The notes below the pieces were generated by a model, which saw only the letters and a program-made list of their open reading frames with translations, had not been told where the DNA came from and searched no databases. Shown one piece after another: positions 38,110-49,150 of a stretch of DNA of 64,000 bases. Within the stretch, counting starts at the first letter, position 1; each line of letters begins with the position of its first letter. The stretch covers positions 334,363 through 398,362 of the forward strand of contig PASR01000008.1 in assembly GCA_002713365.1 (NCBI GenBank), read 5' to 3'. Source of the stretch: Rhodospirillaceae bacterium. Its GTDB lineage: Bacteria > Pseudomonadota > Alphaproteobacteria > UBA6615. Position numbers and translations under genes: made by a program.

Positions 38110-40785
38110 TTAATTTAATTCAAGTTGGCGGGCGATCTCTTCTACCTCATAACACTCGATAACGTCACCGACTTGTATATCGTTATAATTTTCTAAGGCC
38201 ATGCCACATTCAAAACTATTCTGAACTTCCCGTACATCGTCCTTAAACCTTTTCAGCTGTGCAAGGTCTCCTTCATAGACAACAACGCTATCTCTTAATA
38301 GGCGTACTTTCGCACCTCGTTTGACTAGTCCTGAAGTAATCATACAACCAGCAACTTTGCCAATTTTGGATACACTAAATACCTCACGAATCTCGGCATT
38401 TCCCAGATGATTCTCAAGTAAAGTTGGCGATAATTTACCCTCAAGAAGGGCTTTTACATCATCAACAACGTTATAGATAATATTATAATAACGTATATCA
38501 ACTCCATCACGCTTTGCTTGCTCTCTAGCCTGAGGTATTGCTCTAACATTAAACCCAATAACTAAGCCACCAGAAGCTGCGGCCAATGAAATATCTGACT
38601 CATTTATGCCCCCCACCCCAGAATGCAATACTTCTACTCTTACTTCGTCATTAGACATTTTTTGTAAAGAAGCAATTATTGCCTCTACAGAGCCCTGAAC
38701 ATCGCCTTTGACAACAATTGGAACAAGTGCGGCTTCACCCGCTGATATCTGATCAAACATCTCATCCAAGGTACCCCTAGCTTCATTAGAAGCACGACGA
38801 CTTTTTAATATTTCTGCTCTGTACTCAACAATTTCTCGAGCCCTAGATTCATTTTCAACAACGGCAAAGTCATCACCAGCCTGGGGCGTTGCATTAAACC
38901 CAAGGACTTCTACTGGCATAGAAGGAAGGCCCAAACCAACATTTTCAGCGCGATCATTAATTACAGCCCGAGTGCGCCCCCATTCGGCGCCCGCTACAAA
39001 TATATCACCCACCTTAAGTGTTCCACCCTGAATCAAAACCGTAGCCACCGCACCCCGACCTTTCTCCAATTTAGCCTCAACAATTGAGCCATAAGCCTGA
39101 CGATCAGGGTTAGCCTTCAGCTCCAAAAGTTCAGCCTGAAGCACAATAGATTCAGTCAGTGTATCCAAACCTATTTTCTCGGTTGCCGAAACCTCTACAC
39201 ATTGAACTTCACCACCCATATCTTCAGAAACTATCTCATGTGTAAGTAATTCAGTTTTAATACGGGCCGGATCAGCCTCTGGTCTGTCAATTTTATTAAT
39301 AGCTACAATAATTGGCACATTCGCGGCCCGAGCATGGTTAATAGCCTCTATTGTTTGAGGTTGTACGCTATCATCAGCTGCAACAACTAAGATAACTAGA
39401 TCAGTAACATTGGTTCCACGTTGCCGCATCGCCGTAAATGCAGCGTGGCCAGGCGTATCTAAAAATGTTATTTTTTCACCTGAGGAAAGCTCAACTTGAT
39501 AAGCACCGATATGTTGCGTTATCCCTCCAGCTTCCCTGCTAACCACATCCGTTTCTCGCAAAGCGTCCAGCAAAGATGTTTTACCGTGGTCAACGTGCCC
39601 CATAATTGTAACCACCGCACCCCTTGGAACACCCGTTCCTTCGTCTTCTTCAAGATTAGCTCCTAGCCCAATTTCAACATCAGATGCTGAAACTAACTTT
39701 ATCTCATGACCAAATTCCTCTGCTACGACCTGAGCAACATCCTGGCCAATAATCTGGCTAGGTGTCGCCATAGTCCCCATATTCATTAATGATTTAATTA
39801 CCTCGTTAGCCCGGACTGCCATACGGTTTGCTAGCTCACCAACAGTTATAGTATCAGGGATTTGAACTTCACGAATTATCTTTTTTTGCGACTGCGCCCG
39901 GCCTGACTCGCCTTGAACCCGACGACGTTCACGTTCTTGTCTACGCCTAAAAGCAGCAACCGAGCGCTGGCGAGCGCCATCTTCTTCATCCAGAGCTTCA
40001 GATATAGTTAATTTTCCACTACGCCGACGGCGCTGTTCTGCATTAGGCTTAGGCCCTGATACACGTGCATCAGATCTGGTACTAGAACCTCGCTCGCGAC
40101 CACGAACAGGCTCCTCCTCGCCGGCTTCTGCTTCGCTATCAACTGCCTCAGCTCTACGCCTCGCCAATTCATTGGCACGTATTGCTGCTTCATCGGCGGC
40201 CTTTACTGCTGCGGCCTCCACTTCACGCCTAGCCGCTTCTTCTTCCTCCCGCTGTTCAGCAAGAGATTTAGGGGCCTGCTTTGTTTCCTTCTTCTGATCG
40301 ACTATTGGGGCCGCCTCGATTTCAGCCTCTGGCTCTGGTTTTTTTGCCTCCTGTACTGATTCTTCTTCAAGTTCTAAAGCGGCCTTACGAGAAGCCTCTA
40401 AAGCAACCCTTTCGGCCTCTTCGACCCGAGCAGCTTCAGCCATTTTACGCGCATCCTCAAGGGCTCTCACTCTAGTAGCTTGTTCCGCCTCGGTAAGAGT
40501 TCTGGCAGGAGGGGTTTCCACCACAGGTTCTACAGGTTTTGTCTCAACAGGTTTTTCAACCTCGACCTTTACCTCAGCCGGTGCCTTTACCTCCGTCATT
40601 TCTCCACCGGCATCCTGACGGAAAGTTCTTTTTTTCTTTACCTCTACTGCAACTGTTTTTGAACGACCGTGACTGAAACTTTGTTTTACTTGGCCGCCTT
40701 CAACAGTTTTATTAAGCTCTAATCGTCCTGGACGCGACAAAGTCAGAGGCTTTTTCTTTTCGTTGTTTTTTTCAGTTGTCGCCAT
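38110..40785 (-). CDS. infB: Translation initiation factor IF-2
   Basis: GTPase that recruits initiator tRNA, 891 aa. An N-terminal IF2-associated segment ([17 protein letters not shown]) is followed by about 250 residues of low-complexity Glu/Ala/Arg/Lys linker, then the IF2 N domain and the GTPase with G1 [11 protein letters not shown]3 DTPGHAAF, G4 NKIDR, and the beta-barrel and C2 domains ending [15 protein letters not shown]. The track start is moved five codons to the ATG at 40785 ([12 protein letters not shown]). The long linker is usual in alphaproteobacteria. Confidence 0.97.
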   Translation of the reverse strand: MATTEKNNEKKKPLTLSRPGRLELNKTVEGGQVKQSFSHGRSKTVAVEVKKKRTFRQDAGGEMTEVKAPAEVKVEVEKPVETKPVEPVVETPPARTLTEAEQATRVRALEDARKMAEAARVEEAERVALEASRKAALELEEESVQEAKKPEPEAEIEAAPIVDQKKETKQAPKSLAEQREEEEAARREVEAAAVKAADEAAIRANELARRRAEAVDSEAEAGEEEPVRGRERGSSTRSDARVSGPKPNAEQRRRRSGKLTISEALDEEDGARQRSVAAFRRRQERERRRVQGESGRAQSQKKIIREVQIPDTITVGELANRMAVRANEVIKSLMNMGTMATPSQIIGQDVAQVVAEEFGHEIKLVSASDVEIGLGANLEEDEGTGVPRGAVVTIMGHVDHGKTSLLDALRETDVVSREAGGITQHIGAYQVELSSGEKITFLDTPGHAAFTAMRQRGTNVTDLVILVVAADDSVQPQTIEAINHARAANVPIIVAINKIDRPEADPARIKTELLTHEIVSEDMGGEVQCVEVSATEKIGLDTLTESIVLQAELLELKANPDRQAYGSIVEAKLEKGRGAVATVLIQGGTLKVGDIFVAGAEWGRTRAVINDRAENVGLGLPSMPVEVLGFNATPQAGDDFAVVENESRAREIVEYRAEILKSRRASNEARGTLDEMFDQISAGEAALVPIVVKGDVQGSVEAIIASLQKMSNDEVRVEVLHSGVGGINESDISLAAASGGLVIGFNVRAIPQAREQAKRDGVDIRYYNIIYNVVDDVKALLEGKLSPTLLENHLGNAEIREVFSVSKIGKVAGCMITSGLVKRGAKVRLLRDSVVVYEGDLAQLKRFKDDVREVQNSFECGMALENYNDIQVGDVIECYEVEEIARQLELN

Positions 40786-40789
40786 TTTT

Positions 40790-41542
40790 CTATTCCACAC
40801 TCACCAAGTTTAGAGATGCCGTCTCAGATCCCTTAAAGCAGGCTATATCATAATCGCCTCGATAAACAGCTAGACGCTTTGCTGCCCTGTATAGTTGATC
40901 GCGAGCTATGTCTGTTTCCACTAATCCATGCATAAATTGATTGCGACCAATAGCTTTTCCCATAGCTTTAGAATCAAATAGTACAAATTTTTTTATATTG
41001 GCCCCTGATTCTCCTAATCTATCTGCAAGTGCTTTTAATTTATTCTGCCCATCAGAAGAAGCATCTTTCGCTGTAATTAATATAGCTGACTTAACGAATA
41101 CAGACTTATCTAATCCTCTATTAACAGACATCTTCTTGAGCGCAGAGCGCACTTGTTCAAAACCTACAACTATTTTCCCTGCTCGGCGAGCCAATCCCAG
41201 AGAAAACAAGCCCCTCTTAGCTAATTCAACATCAATTAAATTAGCTAAAAATTCTCCATTGTCTTTCCCCAAAGGTTTTACCGATCGACGGGCCACACGT
41301 TGAAAAGCTCCAGTAGATGTTGCCTTAAGTATCATATCATACTGACCGGTTAACCAAAGACCACGACCTGGCAAACTCTCAGAGAGGTCTGGAACAATAT
41401 TACCATCGGAATCAATAACAAACCTTATTAAAAATTCAGTAGGTAATTTTTTCCCAGATAATATACATCTACGCCAAACCACTTTGTTATCAAAGGAGGT
41501 GGTTCCTGTTTCCCTGTTTCTGGCTAAAGCTATTTTGTTCAT
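40790..41542 (-). CDS. YlxR (DUF448) plus L7Ae-like RNA-binding protein
   Basis: A 250 aa RNA-binding protein found between nusA and infB in most alphaproteobacteria. The N-terminal YlxR domain has [21 protein letters not shown] and [10 protein letters not shown]; the C-terminal part (from [21 protein letters not shown]) is L7Ae/YlxQ-like, so two separate Gram-positive proteins are fused. The expected function is RNA or ribosome related, and its exact target is unknown. It is 15 bp after nusA and 4 bp before infB. Confidence 0.92.
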   Translation of the reverse strand: MNKIALARNRETGTTSFDNKVVWRRCILSGKKLPTEFLIRFVIDSDGNIVPDLSESLPGRGLWLTGQYDMILKATSTGAFQRVARRSVKPLGKDNGEFLANLIDVELAKRGLFSLGLARRAGKIVVGFEQVRSALKKMSVNRGLDKSVFVKSAILITAKDASSDGQNKLKALADRLGESGANIKKFVLFDSKAMGKAIGRNQFMHGLVETDIARDQLYRAAKRLAVYRGDYDIACFKGSETASLNLVSVE

Positions 41543-41557
41543 TTACCCTACCGTTTT

Positions 41558-43255
41558 TCACTCGCCAGCATCAGATGAATTATCAAACAATGCATCCGCC
41601 TCGCTTTTTGCTGCTTCAGAACTTACCCCAACCTCAGCTTCTGCATCCAAATTATCTTCATCTAAGGGTTCAGGCTTAATAACATCATCCCCATATATGA
41701 TTTGCCGTGCTGCCATAATAATCGAGTTTGCTTCATCACCATGCAGAGGGCTATGCCTAACAAGGCGACCAACATCACTTTCTGACATTTCCCACAGATC
41801 ATCAACCTTAACTTCAGTCTCAATTTCCATAAGTAGAAATCTTAGCTCGTCCGGGGTTAAACCGGCAATGTCATCGACAGTTCGCGTTCCCTTGCGCCCC
41901 AGCAAGACAGTTTGCGCTAGAGTAAGCCTCTGCATATTGACCACGGCTTCCTCCACACCAAGTTTTTTCCGCTCAAGGTCTAAAGATTTATCACGCTCTT
42001 CTAGCCAGTTGCGCGCTCTTTCTTGCAATTCTTCTGAAATTTCTTCATCAAAACCTTCAATCGTCGACAAATCCTCCCTAGGAACAAACGCAACCTCTTC
42101 TACTGACGCAAACCCTTCGGTTACCATTAGGTGCGCTATAACATCTTCGATGTCGAGTGCTTCAATAAACATTTGACTGCGTGTATTAAATTCTTCTTGT
42201 CTCCTCTTTGATTCTTCTTCTTCAGTTAAAATATCAATATCCCAACCACTTAACATAGACGCCAATCGAACATTCTGCCCTCGACGACCAATCGCCAGAG
42301 ATAACTGCTCATCAGGAACAACCACTTCTATGTTGTGGGCATCTTCGTCTATAACAACCTTAGTAACTTCTGCTGGAGCAAGGGCATTAACTACAAATGT
42401 AGCTGTATCGGGCGACCACGGTATAATATCAATTTTTTCACCTTGTAGTTCGCCTACTACAGCTTGTACTCGGCTACCACGCATCCCGACACAAGCACCT
42501 ACAGGATCTATTGAGCCATCTTTAGAAATAACAGCAATTTTAGCACGGCTACCTGGATCACGTGCCGCTGAACGTATTTCAATAATAGAATCATATATTT
42601 CAGGGACCTCTTGCGCAAACAAAGCCTTCATAAACTCTGGACGAGTGCGAGTTAAAAATATTTGTGGCCCTCTTGGTTCACGACGAACATCAAATATGTA
42701 TGCTCGTACTCTGTCACCAGTTCGAAAATTTTCACGCGGTAGACTTTCATCGCGCCTTAAAATTGCCTCACCCCGCCCCAAGTCAACAGTCACGTTCCCA
42801 TATTCAACGCGCTTTACTAAGCCGTTAACTATTTCTCCTGCTCGATCCTTATACTCTTCATACTGTCGCTCCCGTTCTGCATCTCTCACTCTCTGAACTA
42901 TAACTTGTTTTGCCGTTTGAGCGGCAATACGGCCAAAGTCAATAGGGGGCAATTCATCAATTAAAAAATCACCAACTATAGCATCATCTTTTTCACGATG
43001 AGCTTGCTCAAGAGTTAATTGGGTATGCTCGTCTTCTACCATCGCGACTACTTCCCGATAGCGTGAAAGGGATATATGACCAGTTTCTCTACCTATAGTT
43101 ACCCGGATATCGTGTTCTGGACCGTATTTTGAGCGACCGGCTTTCTGTATGGCTTGCTCCATGGCCTCCAAAACCTCTTCTCGCTCAATACCCTTATCTC
43201 GCGCAACAGCATCAGCAACAGCCAACATTTCTATCCTACTTGGGCCTCCGTCCAT
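41558..43255 (-). CDS. nusA: Transcription termination/antitermination factor NusA
   Basis: RNA polymerase-binding elongation factor, 565 aa. N-terminal NusA domain (EAMEQAIQKAGRSKYG), S1 domain (VNGLVKRVEYGNVTVDLGRGEAILRRDE), two KH domains (VGMRGSRVQAVVGELQGEKIDIIPW; SLAIGRRGQNVRLASMLSGWDIDI) and C-terminal helix-hairpin-helix/acidic repeats (DIAGLTPDELRFLL). Acidic tail ends in DNSSDAGE. It is 11 bp after rimP, as expected for this operon. Confidence 0.97.
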   Translation of the reverse strand: MDGGPSRIEMLAVADAVARDKGIEREEVLEAMEQAIQKAGRSKYGPEHDIRVTIGRETGHISLSRYREVVAMVEDEHTQLTLEQAHREKDDAIVGDFLIDELPPIDFGRIAAQTAKQVIVQRVRDAERERQYEEYKDRAGEIVNGLVKRVEYGNVTVDLGRGEAILRRDESLPRENFRTGDRVRAYIFDVRREPRGPQIFLTRTRPEFMKALFAQEVPEIYDSIIEIRSAARDPGSRAKIAVISKDGSIDPVGACVGMRGSRVQAVVGELQGEKIDIIPWSPDTATFVVNALAPAEVTKVVIDEDAHNIEVVVPDEQLSLAIGRRGQNVRLASMLSGWDIDILTEEEESKRRQEEFNTRSQMFIEALDIEDVIAHLMVTEGFASVEEVAFVPREDLSTIEGFDEEISEELQERARNWLEERDKSLDLERKKLGVEEAVVNMQRLTLAQTVLLGRKGTRTVDDIAGLTPDELRFLLMEIETEVKVDDLWEMSESDVGRLVRHSPLHGDEANSIIMAARQIIYGDDVIKPEPLDEDNLDAEAEVGVSSEAAKSEADALFDNSSDAGE

Positions 43256-43266
43256 ATCTCTTACCC

Positions 43267-43788
43267 TTATTTGTTTTGTGCACGCTGAAAATCAGCAAGA
43301 AGCTTATCAGTTAGCACTATTTTAGCTTTCTCTATTGCCTCAAATGGAAGTGCAAATTCTCTTTCAACTGACTCAATAGGGACAACAATTTTTACAAAGC
43401 CTTCCTCTAGCCCAAGTAGACGCCCCCGGTATCTACGACGACCTTCAAAGGGGTCTTTTAGTTCAACTCTAGCTTCACTTCCACTATAAGTCTGAAAATC
43501 CTTAGCACGAGTTAGTGGCCTATCAAGGCCAGGAGAACTTACTTCAAGCTCATAGGGGTTTGTAATCGGATCGGCCACATCGAGTAAAACTGAAACAGTA
43601 CGACTAACTATTGCACAATCCTCAACCCCTACTTCATCTCCATCGGCACGGTCAATCATAAGTTGTAAAGTTGCCTTTCCATCATCATTGAATCTTACGC
43701 GCACAACCTCATAGCCCAGATCAACTAACGACGGCTCAACCACCCCCAAGACTGCGTCAGTTTTTACCGTTTCACTTACAAGGTTCAT
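43267..43788 (-). CDS. rimP: Ribosome maturation factor RimP
   Basis: First gene of the rimP-nusA-ylxR-infB-rbfA-truB-rpsO block, 173 aa. VEPSLVDLGYEVVRVRF, DCAIVSRTVSVLLDV and YELEVSSPGLDRPL are family signatures. RimP assists 30S assembly. It starts after an AGAAGAG-like site, downstream of a terminator and a plausible promoter, so it probably begins the transcript. Confidence 0.95.
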   Translation of the reverse strand: MNLVSETVKTDAVLGVVEPSLVDLGYEVVRVRFNDDGKATLQLMIDRADGDEVGVEDCAIVSRTVSVLLDVADPITNPYELEVSSPGLDRPLTRAKDFQTYSGSEARVELKDPFEGRRRYRGRLLGLEEGFVKIVVPIESVEREFALPFEAIEKAKIVLTDKLLADFQRAQNK

Positions 43789-43824
43789 TTAGTTTTTTTC
43801 TCTTCTATTTCAATCCAAATAAAT

Positions 43825-43852
43825 TTAATAAATCACGTCTAAGAACAGGCAA
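43825..43852 (-). promoter_or_regulatory. Candidate promoter of the rimP-nusA-infB operon
   Basis: Minus strand TTGCCT and TATTAA with a 16-bp spacer, immediately after the trmB terminator and 37 bp before the rimP ATG. The hexamers match the consensus at 4 of 6 positions each at best, so this is tentative; position is the main support. Confidence 0.35.
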
Positions 43853-43885
43853 TAAAAAAGGTGGCTCCGGCTTTCCCGGGCCACC
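43853..43885 (-). terminator. Rho-independent terminator after trmB
   Basis: Minus strand GGTGGCCCGG / CCGGAGCCACC hairpin (43860-43885) with a short AAAG-like loop and one bulge, then TTTTTTATT. It separates the metK-trmB transcript from the rimP operon. Confidence 0.8.
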
Positions 43886-43973
43886 CCTTATTCACCCGTT
43901 TCCAGGTAACTGGGATTTATAATCCTAACTATATGCAAAAACAGCAAAAATGCAAGCTAACTTAGTAAAATAT

Positions 43974-44672
43974 CTAAGCACGATGGCGGCGTATAAACCT
44001 TAAAAAAACAGGACCCTTGCCACCGGACTTATTCTTTTTCTCATATCTTGTCGATGGCCAGTCATCAGGCCTTAACCGCCAATCATCAGAACGTTTTGCT
44101 AGCCAATCAAATGAACTATGTGAAATTCCTAGCCTCAGTATCGAGGCTGCATAATCTGCATCATCTGTAGCTAGTCTCAATTCTGCTCCATCAGCCATAA
44201 TATCAGCTAGCCTATCTAGTGTTTCTTGACTTACCAATCTACGTTTATGATGGCGTAACTTAGGCCAAGGGTCAGGAAAAAGTATAAAAACGCGTCCGAT
44301 AGAACAATCAGGGAGTTTATCTAATAAAGGCCTTACATCTTCTGGTAAAATCCTGATGTTTTCAACGTCGCTATCTTCAATATAAGACAGCAAACAAGAA
44401 ACACCATTCATAAAAGGCTCAGCTCCAATTAATCCTACATTTTTATAATTCTTTGCCTGCCATATTAAATGCTCCCCATTTCCAAAACCTATCTCCAACC
44501 AAATCTCATCCACTGGATCTTTAAATAGATTTGTCAAATCCAGGTTTCTAGAATCAACTGTTAATTGTAATTCATAATTTGGTAGCAGATTATCAAGTAA
44601 TCTTTGTCTCTTTTTTCTAAGCCGGCGACCTCGACGCCGACCATGAAAACGTTTGTCTTCTAAAGTTGACAA
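43974..44672 (-). CDS. trmB: tRNA (guanine-N7-)-methyltransferase TrmB
   Basis: Forms m7G46 in tRNA, 232 aa. WLEIGFGNGEHLIWQ is the SAM-binding motif and FILFPDPWPKLRHHKRRLV the TrmB signature; RLATDDADYA follows. An Arg/Lys-rich N-terminus (FHGRRRGRRLRKKRQR) precedes it. The start is TTG at 44672; no ATG occurs until far inside. It follows metK by 42 bp and is followed by a good terminator. Confidence 0.96.
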   Translation of the reverse strand: MSTLEDKRFHGRRRGRRLRKKRQRLLDNLLPNYELQLTVDSRNLDLTNLFKDPVDEIWLEIGFGNGEHLIWQAKNYKNVGLIGAEPFMNGVSCLLSYIEDSDVENIRILPEDVRPLLDKLPDCSIGRVFILFPDPWPKLRHHKRRLVSQETLDRLADIMADGAELRLATDDADYAASILRLGISHSSFDWLAKRSDDWRLRPDDWPSTRYEKKNKSGGKGPVFLRFIRRHRA

Positions 44673-44714
44673 TTGCGAAACCCAAACGTACCGTTTTTAA
44701 ATAAGACTAAAACC

Positions 44715-45881
44715 CTAGAATGCACTGGCAAGTTCTTCAGATAAATCAGTCTTTTCCCAAGAAAAACCTCCATCGTTTTCCGACTTCCTACCGAAATGTC
44801 CATAAGCAGCAGTTCTAGCGTATATAGGTTTACTAAGCCCAAGATGTTCACGTATGCCTCGCGGTGTCAAATCCATGACTTCTCTTAATACATTTGAAAG
44901 CTTGCCTTCTTCCACTTGTCCGGTACCATGAGTATCTACATAGACTGATAAAGGATGAGAGACCCCAATTGCATAAGCTATCTGAATAGTACATTTATCT
45001 GCTAAACCCGCTGCAACTACATTTTTTGCAAGATATCTGGTTGCATAGGCAGCTGACCTATCAACCTTAGTAGGGTCTTTACCAGAAAATGCACCTCCTC
45101 CATGAGGAGCTGCACCACCATAAGTATCAACAATTATTTTGCGGCCTGTTAAACCAGAATCACCATCAGGGCCACCTATAACAAATCGGCCCGTTGGATT
45201 CACATAGAAGTTGTTCTCCTCGCACATCCAGCCATCAGGCAGAATTTGAAGAACGTAAGGTCTAACAATCTCACGCACTTCTTCTTGACCGAGCAAATCT
45301 GAATGTTGTGTTGATACAACTACCGACTCTGCACAAACAGGTATTCCGTTTTCATAACGCAGGGTTATTTGGCTCTTAGAATCAGGCCCAAGAGCAGGCT
45401 CTTTACCTAAGTGACGTGCCTTAGAAAGAGATTTAAGAATTGCGTGTGCATAAAAGATTGGGGCAGGCATAAGTGCTGGTGTTTCTTTACAAGCGTATCC
45501 AAACATAAGGCCTTGATCACCCGCCCCCTCGTCTTTATTACCATCAGCATCTACCCCCATAGCAATATCTGATGATTGAGAATGCACAAAACAATCAACT
45601 ATCATTTTTTCCCAATGAAACCCTTCTTGTTCATAACCGATATCTCTCACAGCATCACGAGCAATAGATATCATTTTATCAGAATTTATAGAGCCAGGCC
45701 CACGTACTTCTCCAGCCATAACCACCCGATTAGTAGTCGTTAATGTTTCTATAGCCACACGACTAAACGGGTCTACTGATAAAAAACTGTCTACCAACTC
45801 ATCTGAAATGCGGTCGCAAACCTTGTCCGGATGACCTTCGGAAACCGACTCGCTGGTAAAAAGATAATCACTTTTAGACAA
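44715..45881 (-). CDS. metK: S-adenosylmethionine synthetase
   Basis: Makes SAM from methionine and ATP, 388 aa. [34 protein letters not shown] and [23 protein letters not shown] are invariant family blocks. The start is TTG, supported by GGGAG eight bases upstream and by the family N-terminus ([12 protein letters not shown]); no nearby ATG is available. The 139-nt leader was inspected for SAM riboswitches; I see no SAM-II or SAM/SAH pattern. It lacks the regulator gene often found between lnt and metK in rhizobia. Confidence 0.97.
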   Translation of the reverse strand: MSKSDYLFTSESVSEGHPDKVCDRISDELVDSFLSVDPFSRVAIETLTTTNRVVMAGEVRGPGSINSDKMISIARDAVRDIGYEQEGFHWEKMIVDCFVHSQSSDIAMGVDADGNKDEGAGDQGLMFGYACKETPALMPAPIFYAHAILKSLSKARHLGKEPALGPDSKSQITLRYENGIPVCAESVVVSTQHSDLLGQEEVREIVRPYVLQILPDGWMCEENNFYVNPTGRFVIGGPDGDSGLTGRKIIVDTYGGAAPHGGGAFSGKDPTKVDRSAAYATRYLAKNVVAAGLADKCTIQIAYAIGVSHPLSVYVDTHGTGQVEEGKLSNVLREVMDLTPRGIREHLGLSKPIYARTAAYGHFGRKSENDGGFSWEKTDLSEELASAF

Positions 45882-46020
45882 GTTATTTACTCCCTGTTGA
45901 TTAAGTTCACTATTATTATTTAGTTTTTTAAACTATTGCATTAAAGTTTTAGTGCATCTTTATAACTCAAATTAGTACCCTGTAGTATTGAACGTTTGTG
46001 CAAAAAACAAGGTTATTTTG

Positions 46021-47634
46021 TCAAGTGGCCTCACCGTCGGTCTTGATAAACCTTATATCTAAAACTTGAAGCAATATTATCAATATTATCACCAGCCCAA
46101 TTAATCCAGCAGAGGTTACATTGCCCCACTTGGCGTATAATGTCTGCTTCTTAAGTGCGCGTGGAAGCCCCGAATTTATTACCCCTTCAACACCAACATC
46201 TAACATCTTTATTATTCTACCGTAAGGATCAACTATAGCTGAAATACCTGTGTTAGCCGCACGAACAAGAGGTAAGCCTTCTTCTATTGAACGAAAAATA
46301 GTAATAGCAAAATGCTGTTGAGGCCCAGCATAACTGCCAAACCAAGCATCATTAGTTAAACTTAATAACCAATCGGGTCGATCATCAGATATGTATGTAC
46401 GACCAGAAAATATTCCTTCATAACAAATCAACGGACTTACCGGCGGCAAACCCGGTATCTTTATTGTTTTACGACTGTTTCCAGAGATAAAGTCACCATG
46501 CCCAGGAACTAGCTTGTCGATGGGCAAAATACTGCGAAATGGGACATATTCTCCAAAGGGAACCAAATCGCTTTTATCATAAAGGGCAATATTTTTCCCT
46601 AAATCATTTATAAATAATACGGAATTCCAAAAGTCTTGGTCTGTTGCTCCACCGCGACGCACCGCACCCGTTATTAAAGCCCCTCCAGGTGATATAAAGT
46701 TTTTGGCTACTAAACGCACATAATCACCATACACTTTAATAGGAGGAACTGTTGCTTCAGGCCAAATCACATGGGTCGGAAGACTTAACAACTCATCTTC
46801 ACTCAGCAAAACATGTCTTTGCAGGTTACTTTCCTGATATTGTGGCTTCCACTTTTTATTTTGGGGAATATTTGCTTGCACTATTCGTAAATTTACTTCT
46901 GGGACCATATTAAGTCTATCACTACTATGATAATTTGGAGCACCCCCTAAGCGCAATGCACCAGCACCCCACAAAGTAGAGGGCAAAAATATGGTAAATA
47001 GCAAAACGATAAAAATATTCTTATAACCGCCTCTGATGCCAAGAATGGCAGGCATTCCTGCTGCTATAACCGTCAACAAACTTATGCCTAAAACTCCTAC
47101 AAATGCGGCCATCTGCATAACTTCTATGTTCGTTGACCAAATATACCCAATAAAATTCCAAGGAAATCCAGTAAACAGCCAACTACGCACCCATTCAATA
47201 AACACCCAAATAACAGAGAACAAAAGTACTCTTGCTATAGGGGATAGAAGAAAAATTCGATTACAAAAAGTAAGAAGCACAACTGTAATTGCTATAAAAA
47301 TAGCTAGGCCACCAGACAAGCCTAATAAAACAAAAGGTATTAACCAACTATGACGAGTAGCATCTACCAGAAATGGTTCTGCTATCCAGTGCATACCAAC
47401 AAAGAAATGCCCGAAACCAAAAAACCAGGCTGTTATCGCTGATCTACTAAATGGATATGGAGATTTTTCTGCAGCATCTATTAGCCACAAAAAGCCAGTG
47501 AATGCAGGAATTATTAACGGTAGAAAAGACCAGGGGGGCAAGGCAAATGCAGATAAAGCACCTAGTATTGCTGAAAGGACAAAACAATGCCAAATGCCTA
47601 GATTTGAAAACAAAATATAGAGATACGTAAACAT
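46021..47634 (-). CDS. lnt: Apolipoprotein N-acyltransferase
   Basis: Inner-membrane enzyme adding the third acyl chain to lipoproteins, 537 aa. About six hydrophobic segments precede the nitrilase-like domain. The Glu-Lys-Cys triad is visible: Glu in VIWPEATVPP, Lys in YDKSDLVPFGEYVPF, Cys in LICYEGIF, with another hydrophobic segment at the C-terminus. It ends a probable phoH-ybeY-corC-lnt transcript; corC is 46 bp upstream. Confidence 0.96.
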   Translation of the reverse strand: MFTYLYILFSNLGIWHCFVLSAILGALSAFALPPWSFLPLIIPAFTGFLWLIDAAEKSPYPFSRSAITAWFFGFGHFFVGMHWIAEPFLVDATRHSWLIPFVLLGLSGGLAIFIAITVVLLTFCNRIFLLSPIARVLLFSVIWVFIEWVRSWLFTGFPWNFIGYIWSTNIEVMQMAAFVGVLGISLLTVIAAGMPAILGIRGGYKNIFIVLLFTIFLPSTLWGAGALRLGGAPNYHSSDRLNMVPEVNLRIVQANIPQNKKWKPQYQESNLQRHVLLSEDELLSLPTHVIWPEATVPPIKVYGDYVRLVAKNFISPGGALITGAVRRGGATDQDFWNSVLFINDLGKNIALYDKSDLVPFGEYVPFRSILPIDKLVPGHGDFISGNSRKTIKIPGLPPVSPLICYEGIFSGRTYISDDRPDWLLSLTNDAWFGSYAGPQQHFAITIFRSIEEGLPLVRAANTGISAIVDPYGRIIKMLDVGVEGVINSGLPRALKKQTLYAKWGNVTSAGLIGLVIILIILLQVLDIRFIKTDGEAT

Positions 47635-47680
47635 CGTATTTTACTATAGTTTTACAATACCCAATATGGAATATTATTTA

Positions 47681-48586
47681 TTATAGATCTGTTTTATCAC
47701 GCAAATCTCTAACATACAGTTTTTTAACTCGTCGGGTATCAGCTTCAACTATCTCGAACTCAAGTCCCGAAGGATGAGTTATAACCTCATTCCGCTGTGG
47801 AACACGATCAATTAGGCTAAAAACAATTCCCCCTAATGTATCAATTTCTTTTCGCTCTTCTTCAGTAGCAAAAACTCCTATCAATTCTTCTAAATCTTCA
47901 ATTTCATTTCTAGCATCTGCAAGAATACTTCCGTCAGGGCGTTTAATAATACTAGGCCCTCCAGTATCATGCTCATCTTCTATTTCACCAACTATTTCTT
48001 CAACTAAGTCCTCTATCGTTACTAAGCCATCGACCCCTCCAAACTCGTCAACGACAATAGCAATATGCGTACGTTTCGCTCGCATTTCTAATAAGAGGTC
48101 TAGAACACGGATAGAAGGAGCTGCAAATAAAATATCACGCAATATATCATTAACTTGTATAACCCGTTTACTGTGAACAGCCATCAGAACATCTTTTATG
48201 TGAACAAAGCCAGTGACATTATCAAGTTGCTCCCTATAAACAGGTACGCGTGAATGTGAATCCTCCGCCATAAGGTTCACTAGGTCATCGAATTTACAGT
48301 TAACATCTGCGGCCACAATATCCGCTCGGGGCACCATCACGTCTTCGGCAGTTAACTCATGGAGTTTTAATATATTAACAATTAACTCACCTTGATCAGC
48401 CCCAATCTGTTTAGAGTCATCGTCAACCTCCTCAATTAATTCTTCTATATGCTCGCGCACCGTAGCCTCATCATTGCGGCCGTTTGACATTAATCTGAGC
48501 CGCTTAAATATAAACCCTAGAAGGGGTATGTTTATGAGCTTATCGGTAACTTCATCTGGTTTTTCCGCACGGGGAAGGTCCGCCAT
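47681..48586 (-). CDS. corC: CorC/HlyC-family CBS-domain protein
   Basis: A 301 aa cytosolic protein with two CBS domains (about residues 70-195; DVMVPRADIVAADV, RVPVYREQLDNVTGFVHIKDVL, HIAIVVDEFGGVDGLVTIEDLVEEIVGEIEDEHD) and the C-terminal CorC_HlyC transporter-associated domain. It lacks the membrane DUF21 domain, as in proteobacterial CorC, which is linked to Mg/Co homeostasis. The role is inferred from the family. It lies between ybeY and lnt, the standard order. Confidence 0.92.
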   Translation of the reverse strand: MADLPRAEKPDEVTDKLINIPLLGFIFKRLRLMSNGRNDEATVREHIEELIEEVDDDSKQIGADQGELIVNILKLHELTAEDVMVPRADIVAADVNCKFDDLVNLMAEDSHSRVPVYREQLDNVTGFVHIKDVLMAVHSKRVIQVNDILRDILFAAPSIRVLDLLLEMRAKRTHIAIVVDEFGGVDGLVTIEDLVEEIVGEIEDEHDTGGPSIIKRPDGSILADARNEIEDLEELIGVFATEEERKEIDTLGGIVFSLIDRVPQRNEVITHPSGLEFEIVEADTRRVKKLYVRDLRDKTDL

Positions 48587-48604
48587 CAGCTAGAGTATTC
48601 CTTT

Positions 48605-49141
48605 CTATTTACTTATATTAATATATTGATCTGTTATGCCTAGAGGAGTAAGGCTCTTTCTTTCAAAATTCTCCATTATAATTGCCTCCTCTTCGTTATC
48701 GTGATCGTGACCAAGTAAATGTAGTGTGCCATGGATAATCATATGGCATAGATAATCTTCCATAAGCCGTGATTGCGCAGAAGCTTCTTTAGAGCAAGTT
48801 TCATAGGCAACAACAACATCTCCCAAAAGTTTTGGCAAATCTGTCGGTTGGGCAGGACTTAGGTGGCTTGGAGTAGATGAATTAGAAATTGCAAAAGATA
48901 ATACGTTAGTTGGCATATCTTTATCTCTATAATTCTGATTCAATGCCCTAATTTCATCATCATTAGTTAACAGTATACTTACCTCAACAGAACGAGCTGG
49001 GCCTGCCGTTGATAGTGCTGATTTAGCCGCAGAGATAACAAGTTTTTTTAGTAGACCCTCATCAGGAAAACTGGTTGCCCATTCTTCGGCAACAACGTCG
49101 ACAGCAATAATATCATTCGGGCGAGTAATTTGATGAATCAA
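48605..49141 (-). CDS. ybeY: Endoribonuclease YbeY
   Basis: Metal-dependent rRNA-processing ribonuclease, 178 aa. The zinc-binding H-x3-H-x5-H motif is intact (HGTLHLLGHDH), with NYRDKDMPTNVLSF upstream. The start is TTG at 49141, nine bases after the phoH stop; an AGAAG just inside phoH could serve as ribosome-binding site. It is co-transcribed with phoH and corC. Confidence 0.95.
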   Translation of the reverse strand: MIHQITRPNDIIAVDVVAEEWATSFPDEGLLKKLVISAAKSALSTAGPARSVEVSILLTNDDEIRALNQNYRDKDMPTNVLSFAISNSSTPSHLSPAQPTDLPKLLGDVVVAYETCSKEASAQSRLMEDYLCHMIIHGTLHLLGHDHDNEEEAIIMENFERKSLTPLGITDQYINISK

Positions 49142-49150
49142 AGTTTTATT

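Noticed and set aside
45882-46020. Possible SAM riboswitch in the metK leader
   Set aside because: The 139-nt leader has short AT-rich hairpins only. I could not match the SAM-II, SAM/SAH or other known SAM riboswitch conserved bases. A covariance-model search would decide.
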